A DNA stretch of 64,000 nt from Trachythela sp. YZ-2020 (taxonomy: Eukaryota; Cnidaria; Anthozoa; Malacalcyonacea; Clavulariidae): positions 1,302,001 through 1,366,000 of the forward strand of contig JADLSH010000231.1 in the NCBI GenBank assembly GCA_016169945.1. The letters run 5' to 3'. Positions within the stretch are counted from its first letter, which is position 1, and every line of letters begins with the position of its first letter. Positions 37,901 through 49,900 of this stretch are shown here, in pieces. The notes below the pieces were generated by a model, which saw only the letters and a list, made by a program, of their open reading frames with translations, was not told the origin of the DNA and searched no databases. A program made the position numbers and the translations under genes.

Positions 37901-40900
37901 ATCTGCTGCCGTGGAACAATTGTTCAAACCTTCAAGTATACTGTGGAATGTAGGTTCGCGCAAAATGAAGCGAAATATATAATTCTCTAATCTGACGTAT
38001 TAGCTTAACAACTGGCGTTCAGATGGATGTCGACTGTTCTTTTTGTCATTACAAGTTTAAGTTGGAGCCACTAGACAATAATATAAGAGTTTGACTGTGT
38101 AATCTTTTTACAAATTTCAAATTCCAGGTCAGCAATATGGAAGAGAATGTTCCGTACAAATTCAATATTATCAACTGCGAGAAGGTTAATAGTCAGTTTA
38201 ACTTTGGTAAGTTATTTATTTTAATAAATATGGCCTTTCTGAAAACTCTCCCCCCCCCCCCATCGGAGATCCCACCGGGCGTCAAAATCACAATGTTAGT
38301 TTATATTGATTTTATGAGATGTTAATAACATGTGATGTTTTTGGAGTGAGTTTTGGTGATTGACTGTTTTAGGGAATTATATAGTCACGTTTCATATAAT
38401 CACGGAATTATTTTTTATAGCTTTCGAAAAGTAGGTGTATAGTTTATATCGTGATGGGTAAAGCTTAGTTTAATGTATGTAAAGCTTGTCAAATAATAAT
38501 GAGTAATAATAATTAGTCAGATATTGGATCCAATGCAATGAAATCTCATCTCAGTTTTTATGATCGTATTTTAAAGGGCGCTTAAAATGTCCAAATAACG
38601 TCTTTTGTAGCATCACTGATGTTGTTCTTGAGGTAATTCACTTAGTGTGATGATATGCAAATATCTTATACTTGAACGTAACATTCATTGTATCATGCAA
38701 GTGAATGATTTAATATAGTCATATAATTTTAAGGACAAAAAAATAACATTGTTTGTTTTTAAGTTGAGAACATTTTGGTCGTATTGCGACACTATTCAAT
38801 AACACATTCAAAAGTATTCAAATCCCATTAACAACACATACGACAATTTGGTTAACGATAAAGTCTTGCGATGAACTAATCACAATTTGATATTTTAAAT
38901 GATACAATGTGCATTTTCTATAAAATTCGTGTCTGTTGTTGCAGTAACATTCATTTTTTTCTTTCTCTTGATCGTTTTCACCTACTTGTCGTTAAGAAAT
39001 TTGAAATTTGAGGTTTTCTGCTATTATTTATATACGTGCATTAAAACGGTACAAACTTAATATTTATATTGGTTGAACACACAATCGTTTTGTTGTTGAT
39101 CCCATAGTCAGGATATGCCAAGGAACGTAATCGCGTCCAATTGCCCTCGACTGCTCTTTTTAAATCACACATATAAACGTGCGAAACTCACCAAGCTACA
39201 GTATACTGTACACGCAGTGCTGTAGAACTAAATTCATAAGTACGGGACTCTCTCTAGGCGAGCATGTTACCAAGGGTGAAAACATTCGGGAATGGGTGAC
39301 GTCATAAGTAACCGCCCAATCCGATGTATCATTTTTATACTATATTCATGCCTGAAATAGTCATAAGTGATGCTTGGAGAATGAAACTATGGAAAAATTA
39401 TATATTTTCAAGCATTCTTGCAAAAAAGAAAGGGGGCGTTTTCCCACAGCTAGGTTACTGCCGACATTTTTGAAAGGGGACATATTTCCGAGGAGGGGAG
39501 GGGTGGCATAGAGACCTAGGAAATATGACCTCCAGTGGATAATAGAAAGTTAACATGGTTTGGGGGGTTTGTATGATTTTGTTTAAATTGAAGTGATTTG
39601 TGCAGTTTCACGGCGAAAGTGAGACTAAACGTCTTGTGCTGTACTTTATGCATAATGGAGCGTTGATACGAATGCAACTTTAATGTTTAATTACTAATAA
39701 ACGTTAAAAAACGAGTTTGTGCACATTCAGGTCTATTTCACCATCAGTTAGAGTTCCATTGTTAATCGTTTTGAAGTTTGCCAGCTTCCCAAACCATTTC
39801 ATTTGCCATTATTTCCTTGTTATAGTAATATAGTTCAAGTCATGTTTAATTCCAAGCCAACCTTAACCCAAAGTATTTTCATTTTTCACCATCAAGGTAT
39901 GCAGCCATTATTGTATTCATGTAAGGATGCAGAAGATGGTGACCCAGGTTGGATAAGAATTGGATCAGACATCTGTTACTATAAGAGTCATTATAAACGA
40001 CCATGTTCCAAGCCAAAGACTGAACGAGAGAAATATTACTACACACTAACATTTACAATACAATTTCCATATTCAAATGACTGCTGTTATCTGGCTTATC
40101 ATTATCCATATTCATTTTCCTTGCTTGAGGTGAGTCAGATATACCGTAATACGCCGAATATATAATCTAGATTGCTCTGTTCGCAGAATATTATTTAAGG
40201 CCTGTTCACACGATCCAATTTGTCGGATCTGATTCTCCTCACACAATACAGCGACAACTACACTTTTCGGCAGGTACGAGCCAATAGCCTTACTCTTGTC
40301 AGCAAATCTAGTAAATCACATACGCCAAGAAGAGAATCGGGTGCGACAAATCGGATCGTGCGAACAGGCTTTTAGAGCAATGTTCGCAACAAAGGTCAGT
40401 CCCTCTAGCTAATCTACATACTTGATCAAAATAAGCTTGCCATCTCTTACAGAATCATTCTTAGAGATATAAAAAATTTCATAGTAATTATGTCACTATA
40501 GAGAACAACGCAGAGTTGTAAAAAAGTTCCTGGTTGCGTGTACCACCCGCGAGGAAGGTTTTTATTGCCGCCATTGCATGAGGAAGATTGAAAGTGAAAT
40601 GCAGACTAGTAGTCAGCACTCAGTCTGACTAACAGTATTGCAATAGTCAAATGGAAAACCTACCCAGGCAAAAGCCTGAATGTTGGAAAATTTCCAGTTA
40701 TTTTGAGGAAGGTTGGGAAAACCCAAAATCCTACCCGGAGGAAAATTGAAAACGTTTTGCAACTCTGGAACAACGAAAAATTATTTGTTTTTGAACGGGA
40801 TGCCAACTTGCATCTTCGGGGTTTTAGACCGCCGCTTTACCCGTTGACCTATACATGTATCTGCGCATGCATCATCAAGACAAGCTTTAAGTCACCTAGA

Positions 40901-43900
40901 GAATATTTCGTACACCTAAATTGGATTAAAGACGGTCAGATACCGTCTTAGTTCTAACCATAAACGATGCCGACTGGGGATCAGCTATCCCTGTTGGCTC
41001 GATAGCTCAATGGATAGAGCAGCGCTGGTCTAGAAACCCGAAGATGTGAGTTCGAATCCCGCTCAAGACAACGAACTTCGCGTTGGTCTCTGCAGTGAGA
41101 TATATTAAAGAGAGAGATCAAGTCATATGAATGTTCCAAATCCAGTTCAAATTGCAGACTTGACATCCATTTATAGATGTCAGTATAAAAGTTATGAATT
41201 CTTAAGCCCCGAGAGTTGGCAAGTGAGAGTTTGCATGAGAGTTTGTTCAACTCTCAAGCCCCGGTCAAACGAGAACAAGAGTTGCATGAGAGTCGCGACA
41301 GAAATATTTTAGGGCGCGAAACAGAGCACTGAGAATAATTCTAAAACTTTGGTAAACAAAGTGTTTAAATTTCCTTCTTAGCTCTTCTTGTTATAGACAC
41401 AGTCATAACGTGTTATTTTGTTAAGCTAATTCTTATAGAAAGTGCAAAACACTAGTCTGACTATAGTTGTTTAACATTCTTGTGCAACTCTCGTGACCGG
41501 TCAAACGAGCAAAACTCTCATCAACTCTCATCAAAATTTGGACAAACTCAAAGTTGATGAGAGTTGATGAGAGTCGATGGTCAAACGCGACCGAGTCACC
41601 GAGAGTTGTACTAGAAATACACTCATGCAGAATCCCCTCGCCTATTCGACCTCAGGAACATACTTCCCAAAATTTATTGTAACATGAAGTATTCCGTCAA
41701 TCATTGTAACCATAGCAACACGCAATTTTTTACTTTTGGTACAAAAATATTATATAGTAATATAATATTTGTACTTTTAGCTATAAGCTTATGAATTGCC
41801 CCACTATATAAAGTAGATATGTTATTACGTACTCTTTTAGCTTTGGTTTGCTGTAAAATTTAACCTTAGACATTTCACAAAAACGTCAAAAATTTTCAGC
41901 TGTTTTTTGACAGTATAATTTTTTTAATTTATCTTTAAAATAAGTTTCTGACATTACGTTGTTTCCTCAAAATTCAAATTTAGACTTGCTAAAATACCTT
42001 TTAGGTTTAATCGATATTATAATAACCTCACATAGTGACATACGCTTTTGCAAATCCACAAAGGCACAAACTAAAATATGCAAAATAGACACTTACCCGT
42101 TTAAAACACTTCAAAAGTGTCCTTTTTTCAGCCATTCGACTGTTTCTCGTTTATCTTGTTTTGAAGACTCTATTCATCGGTATGTTTTTCCATAGCCCGA
42201 GTATTAAAAATCATTTTTGATGCATATTAACAAAATCTTTATCCGTAAATCTTTAAATGTTTATCCGTATGTTTCTCTCGAGTCTCGACCTGAACTTGCG
42301 CATGCGTATAACGTAGAAAACCCTGAACCGTCCATGGCATCGCGGCGGACGACTTTGGATTCCGCTGTGTTTTCACATACCCGGGTGTAAATATCCGAGC
42401 GGAATTAGTACCCTCGCACGGCGCTTCGCGCCGGCTCGGGGATTAAACTCTCATCAGCTCTCATCATCGTTTGACCGGAACTTTACTATTTTTGATTTCA
42501 TTTTCCTAGAACCATTTACTGACATACGAGTATCGTCTTGATCCTAACAAGATCTTGTATAAACGGCAAGTTATTTGTGATACGTTAACGGGCAATCCAT
42601 GTTATTTGATAACAATAACCTCACCAAACTGCAACAATGGTAAGTCATGATCTGTCCTGGCTCATCTATATTATTGAAGACCAAAATCGAAATAGATACC
42701 ACGTTTAGATGATAAAAGAATAAATTTTGAAATAACTTTTAAAATGACAATATGATAGCCACCTCTGTTTCTATTGTCTATACGAGGCTCGAGCAGGTCA
42801 AGCAGGCACGACTTGAACCAATTTTACCTCATTTCGTGCCGTGCTTCGTCCATATAATAATTGGGATGCATCAGTGGCGTAGCCAGGGTGTTGATTATGG
42901 CGGGGGGGGGGGATTTTGGATTTCCAGGGTCTTCCAGGGATTTTGGATTTCTAGCATTTCACGCATTCAAAGACGATAACCAAGAAAAACGCCATTTTTA
43001 TTGTTATTCCAGACATGGCACCCTCCCCCCACTTTCTTCCCGGATTTCAACCTTTCACAAAAACAGTTCTGGAGATCATTGGGGGGAGAGATCCCCCCTC
43101 GCCCCCCATGGCTACGCCACTGGGATACATATGGACATACACGCAGAGTTGCCCTGATCTGTCCAATACACCTACAGTAAAGAATTTTACAAGCCATGCA
43201 TATAAAACATCCCTTTCGGTGTTGCTTAAGATAGAAAACCACTCTCCTGTACGATTCGTAGCTTTCACGTTATTTCCGCTGCTGACGTGATCAGCGTGCA
43301 ATAATTGTTTTTTTGGACGAACTTCGGTCCAAAAATCCCCAATTATTGCACACTGTAGAGCCCAAGCCCCTGCGCGGTCGAAACAAAATGGCTTCTTGTA
43401 AATATGTCTATTTAAACGAAGAGAAAATGTCCAAATTATTGTCAGAAAAAGACTCCACCAAAAAGGCCACGAAACAATGCAAAATTATCGTCAACAAGTA
43501 TTTATTATTTTATTAACTTATGTGCTTTTGCATCTTTTCCACCGGCCGCAAGTCTTGGCTTGCTTGTCTGGTTTTTGAATGTATAATAAGAAATTTATTG
43601 GATTCGGCTTATGAAGAATTCAGTATTCAGACCTCGGCCCTCATCCAATAATTGTTTAATATCTACAACGTGGGTCACCGTGTTGTTTAGTATTATTGTT
43701 AATAATATACGTACTATACATTAACTACGTTATTTCTTTTAAGATAACCGACCTTATATATTTCTGTGTTCGAGAGTTCATCCAGGAGAAAGCAATGCTA
43801 GCTGGGTAATGAAAGGTACAGTACAGAGTGTATTCCAGGCTTTCTAAATGTAGTTATAATTTCCACCTGGAAGTTATAGTTTTGCTTCGGATTTTTAGTT

Positions 43901-46900
43901 TTGCTTCGGATTTTTGTTTGTTTGTTTGTTTGTTTGTTTGTTTGTTTGTTTGTTTGTTTGTTTGTTTGTTTGTTTGTTTGTTTGTTTGTTTGATCATGAG
44001 CGAAGCGCCAAAACGTTTTAGGTTTTGGACGTTTTTGCTCAATGGAAGCCATATATGAGTGAAAAAAGGCGATGCAAGAAATACATTTTATCCTTTCTAG
44101 GTGTTCTGGACTTTTTATTAAGTAGCAAGATCACAGCGAGAGTGCTAAGAGAAATATATATTTTCAAAATAATACCCATGCTTAACCCAGATGGCGTAAT
44201 AAATGGTTGGTAAGTGTTACTGCAATCATGCAACAATTACGATACAGCGGTTTAGGGTGCATGTTATTGAGTAATTTATGATCTTTACTATTTAATCTGA
44301 AAGTTAGTTTTAGTCATGTCAGGATTGTAAAGATCAATATTGTCAGGATCTTTGCGCACTTCAAAACCTTTGCTTTCTAACTTTATATCAACTTATATTT
44401 CATTGTCGATAACCTTTAGCATGCAATCTGAGCTAAAGGACGAGCTATGAACGGAGGGCATTCTATCGAGCGAGATGCCCCAAATTAAAAATAATTAACC
44501 TTCCACCAAACACTGGCATCACCCTGGTATATATACATGAACTTGTGGTTAACTCTTGACAACTGGACTCTTTAGCCCAGTTGGCAGAGCGCAGCACCGG
44601 AATCGCAGGGGCGCAGGTTCGATTCCTGCCTATAGTTGCATTTTTCGGTTAACTGCTCCTTGTTAGGTCTAAAATATGTATATAATGTTCGCTTCTAATT
44701 ATATTCACCAATATCTACATGCATTATCTTTCGTTCTCAGATATAGATTCTCACTGTTGTTTTTATATAGTCATCGTTGTTCATTATCTGGTGCTGATCT
44801 CAACAGACAATGGCTGGACCCTGATGCTATCTTATTTCCAACTATTTATCACACGAAAGGATTGTTGCTTTACTTACAAGCAATGAACAAGAAACCATTG
44901 GTAAGCCTTGCAATGTTAATTTCTATGATAATTAATGTGCTATATATATATATCAAGGTATAGATTGCTGGTGATCCGCCATCATGGAAAATCCAAAATG
45001 GCGGCTCAGCCGGGCAACAGCCAGGTAACTTCGGTAAAACATTTCACATTTCAAGACTTTCTTGAAACACTACCTATAAAACATGATTCCAATCCTATCT
45101 GAATGTTTTAAAGTACAAATCTTAATGGGATATACAGCGAGTCCCTGCTTGTAATGTCCATAATTAGTTTAGATTGATGGAATATGATTTAACGACTTCT
45201 TCTTTAACACCTCTAACATATAACATAGCAGAAATTGACTTGGTACGTCACACAACTACTTTCTTATGTTTACGTTGCACGTGACGTCAATCGTCATGGC
45301 GGCCATGTTGGAGGAACATTTTGTCTTTTATATCTCAAGGGATCAATACAACAATTAATTAGCTTGCACTCTGCAAGAACGCAGCTCTTTTTTTTTGTTT
45401 ACTCTGATCATAATATTCACTGAAGATGTGTGATATTCTTACACTTATCCGTTAGAATTTAAAGATTCTATTCAATCTGTTATAATGTCCAATCTCAATA
45501 ATACAGTATTAATATCAATGAATCCGACTCGAGTCTCTCTCAAGTTCTCCAACACAACACGTCCTATTATATTTATCCCAAAATCCCTATGGCTATAGTC
45601 CACGACCATATGACGTTTTTGTCCTATATCATATGAACTAAATTGAATGTTGAACTAAAGTAAACAATATCTCACGGAAGAAGAATGGTTTTAACCCATT
45701 TCCAGCCAACTGAAGAAGACGTTTGTAATACTGTAAAGTCGAAGTGTTTTTATCCATTTACCTTGTTTAATTTTCAGGATGTAGTTGTAAGTAACGTTGG
45801 TTTCTTGTACTATTATCATAGCCTAATATCCAAAAATTCTGCCTACTAACTTGATATATTTTACTTTAATCAACACCAGGTATTTTGTGATTTCCATGGT
45901 CATTCGCGCAAGAAAAATGTTTTCATGTACGGTTGTCATAGTCCAACCGCTGACCTTCCTGTCACGATCGTTACCTCAGGCTCAGAATCGGATTCGTCCA
46001 ATGTTGGTGAAGCCGTCAAGGAAACGAATTATAGGGTAAGACTGATCGTATCTTTTTTATTGGATAAATAAACAATAATCAATTTGTTAGATTTGAAAAA
46101 AAGGTGAATAATACCGAATATCTGTAAGAACGTTTTGTCTCTTACAAATGAGATAAGTTTTTTATTGCTACGTTCGAGGCTACGGTATTTCCCTTTACAG
46201 TTGACCTGCTATTTGAAGCAAACTTTTTTGTTGTTTTCAACCAATGAACGTTGTTTGAAGATTTTTGTTGTCATGCTTCGCGTTTGAGATTTTTTAGACG
46301 CGAGGGTATGTCTGTCCGTCGGTCCGTCTCCACTTTACCCTAATATAGAAAGGAAAATGCTTGTGGGACCAAATTTGTATAGCTGAGCATGCGCAGTTAT
46401 ATGAGCACGCATCAAGGTTGTTCAATGTTTCTTTGATCATGAAATATGACGTGAAGTTTAACTGTATCCACAATGTATTTCTAAATATTACATATCGATC
46501 TGTTCACTTTATTTAGAATGTATAGATTACTTCATGGTTGGTGAGTGCGTACGATTTCTATTTACGAGTTGTGAAGGATCGCTCAACGAACGAGTGAGCG
46601 CAGCGAACGAGTGTGTTTAGCGATCCTTCACAACGAATAAATAATAAATATCGCACAAACGAACCAACCATGAAGTAATTTGTTTTAATATATTAGACTT
46701 AGTATAGAGATAAATATGTGACACCGACAGACTCACAGCGAACAATGCGCAAGCGAAGTATGTCAAAAACAGATTTCTTGCTGCTTATTTCTTCATTTTC
46801 TTGCTTAAATTGCAATAAAAGAGGTTTATTTTAGGTAATATATAGTCACTTTATTAGCGAAAAACGTAATAAAACTCTCACTTCGGTGATTTCGCTAAAA

Positions 46901-49900
46901 CCGGGCGCCATGTTTACAATTATGAGCGCTAAAACATTGACCAATCAAAACGCTGATACGATAATTCACCACGTGAGAAAAATCGTCCGACCAATAAAAA
47001 CGCTGAGACGATAAATTTCACATGTGAAAATTATCGTCCGCCGTGAGGATATACGATTTTTATTTCACCATCTACTGCACGGAAATCTCTAAACTTAGTT
47101 AAGCAATAAGTTTACTGTCGTTCCAATTGAAGTGTTCCTAAAATATTGCATCAATTAATTGCCTAAGTTTATCAATTCATTCGTTGAAAAATTGATCAAC
47201 TTCCTGTGTGTGTGAATCGACCAATGGCGTCTCATTTCAGTGACTGATTGACCAATTGGGAACAAGTATGCTAGTAAACAGGAAGTTGAGCAATTTTTGA
47301 GCAAATGTATTGATCAACTTATGTAATGAATTGATGCAATATTTTAGGAACACTTCAATTGGAACGACAGTAATAGCTTTTTCTACTTTAAATATCAGTA
47401 ATATGCACTTCTACTGCATGATGATTTATTGTTTGAGCCGTAACATTCCTGTTTTCTTTTTCTTTTCCTTTTCATCTATAGACATTGCCAAGAATTTTAA
47501 ATTCCATCGCACCGGCCTTTTCCTTCCAAAATTGCAGTTTTGTTGTGGAGTCCTCCAAGGAATCTACAGCCAGGGTTGTGGTCTGGCGAGAGCTTGGCGT
47601 AACTAGGAGTTATACCATGGAAAGTACTTATTGTGGAGCGGATCAAGGACCATATAAGGTAAATACTATATTGCAGATGTGTGACGGGACTAATTCGGCG
47701 TCATTGGTAGAACTTAACGCTATCCAGGCAGAGTTACAAAACGTTTTCAACCTTCCTCCGGGTAGGATTTTGGGTTTTCTCAACCTTCCTTAAATAACTG
47801 GAAAATTTTCCGTCATGCAGGCGTTGGCCTGTGTAGGGTTGCAGGCGTTGGCCTATGTAGGGTTGCAGGCGTTGGCCTGTGTAGGGTTGCAGACGTTGAC
47901 CCGTGTAGAGTTGCAGGCGTTGGCCTGTGTAGAGTTGCAGGCGTTGGCCTGTGTAGGGTTACCAGTTGGCCATTGCTGTAGTACTGCTAGTCGGACTGAG
48001 TGTTGACTGTTGCTACTAATACTGGCCTGACTAGTCTAGTACTTACAGCTTTGCAATGGTTTATTCAGCGTTTCACTTTTAATTTTTCTCAATGCCAGTC
48101 GCGGGTGGTACCCGCATACCCGCCCCTTTTTTGCAACTCTGTTTCCAGGCGACATGGTTCGCCCACGGTGGGCGGCAGTACCAGCACTCGTCAGTACCAG
48201 CACTCCAGGCAACATGGTTCGCCCACGGTGGGCGGCAGTACCAGCACTCGGCAGTACCAGCACTCCAGGCAACATGGTTCGCCCACGGTGGGCGGCAGTA
48301 CCAGCACTCGTCATTGCCGCCCAGCAATCACGCCAAAGCGGACTCTCCCGTCCAGCACTCAAAATGTATGAAATATGATATAAGGAAACCTCTTTAGTGG
48401 ATTTTGATTGATGATTATTTTGTGTAATTACACAACAGAGTGCATGCAATATTTTGAACGTGTGGTGCCAGGGTAGGTGGCGTCTATACATAAGCTTTGG
48501 GTCTTTAGGATCAAACTACCTGAATGGCCCTTCGTCTGGAAGTTATGTAAGCTCGAAACGTCGAAGTTCTTGTTGAATTTTTCAGGTAGTTTAATCATAA
48601 AGACCCAGAGCCTATGCATTGTGGCTACCAGTAATTTGGTAGAAATCAATGTCCATCCAAAGCCAGATTGAATTATATTATGACCATTAAAATTTGAAAA
48701 GTTCCCGGCACTCGGCAGAGCCTTGCTCATGTACAGCATTCTTATCCTTAGTGACATTTGTCTTATTTTACACTCCCGTAAACTGCCACAACAGTAACGA
48801 TAAGCATGTCGCGTATCCAATTTTGTAAATTGTGTATGAACAAGCGTTAGGTAACTTTGTCTATGATCAGGCGATGAACGTTTGTGTTTCGCTTCAAGCG
48901 AAATTCGCAGAAAGATGACAAACGATTAGAGAAGTGTTAACTAATTCAAACTAATTAAAACGAAGTCCAACATGGCTGACATTATAATCGTACGCCAACT
49001 TTCCTTAATAACAAGAGTTGTAGACATGTGAAAACAACAAGCTATACACGGATACACCAAAATACTCGTTTTTCAAGGATCGTAACGAGATATATCTTGT
49101 CTTATAACTCTCAGTATGTCGCAAGTTTTAAGCGAAAACGGCACTTCGATAAAATCCACGATAATGCCACCCAAAATAGGGAATACTTAGCATGACGTTA
49201 TATTCTCGAATTGGTGGGTTTCAGCATGGATTATAAAAACACCATGTGTTTTTATAATCCATGGTTTCAGTAAGCGTTTACGGGACAGCAACTTCAGAAA
49301 CGGTGGCACTTCATAGGAGAAACGAAATTAACCTATTACCAAAACCGCGGATATCAGTTTCATCTCGCCCGAAAAACATGTCATGTTTTCGTGTCAACAT
49401 TCCTACGCCTATTACTGCTAAAAAAACTATTATTAGCTAAAGGGTTTTTGTACATGGAAATTATCGAGTGTAAATTCTATACGTTTATTAGACCTAACCA
49501 GGAACAGCTGCGAAAAATGCAACTATAGGTCCCTGGCAGGAATTGAATCTGCGGCCCTGCGATTCCGGTGCAGCGCTCTAACCAACTGAGCTACAGAGTC
49601 CAGCTGTCGAGCTCTAACCACAAGTTCATGTATATATATGATGGTAATGCCATGTTAGGTTATGGGTAAATATTGTTGGCATCTCACTCGATTGAATAAT
49701 AGTTGAAGGGTTTTTGTAGATGGAAATTATCGAGTGTAAATTCTATACGTTTATTAGACCTAACCAGGACCTAACTATCGCAGGGCCGCAGGTTCAATTC
49801 CTGCCAGGGACCTATTAGTTGCATTTTTCGCAGCTGTTCCTGGTTAGGTCTAATAAACGTATAGAATTTACACTCGATAATTTCCATCTACAAAAACCCT

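Noticed and set aside
37733..37963. 76-codon minus-strand ORF
   Set aside because: No domain recognised, located in an AGTPBP1 intron, with no supporting signals.
43798..44058. Frames of 62-84 codons on both strands
   Set aside because: They are generated by the (TTTG)n microsatellite; the only coding sequence here is AGTPBP1 exons 21 and 22.
44565..44635. tRNA gene candidate
   Set aside because: Box A and B are present but stems pair poorly and the same sequence with its 3' tail recurs at 49434 and 57129, so it is a SINE.
45775..45795. Short AG...GT segment before exon 24
   Set aside because: It has only a few codons, with no similarity and no need in the frame.
48000..48491. Frames of 74-151 codons on both strands
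   Set aside because: They arise from the 60-bp tandem repeat and MITE A sequence.
49540..49605. tRNA gene on the minus strand
   Set aside because: Part of the same SINE family, with an anticodon stem mismatch and C at position 33.
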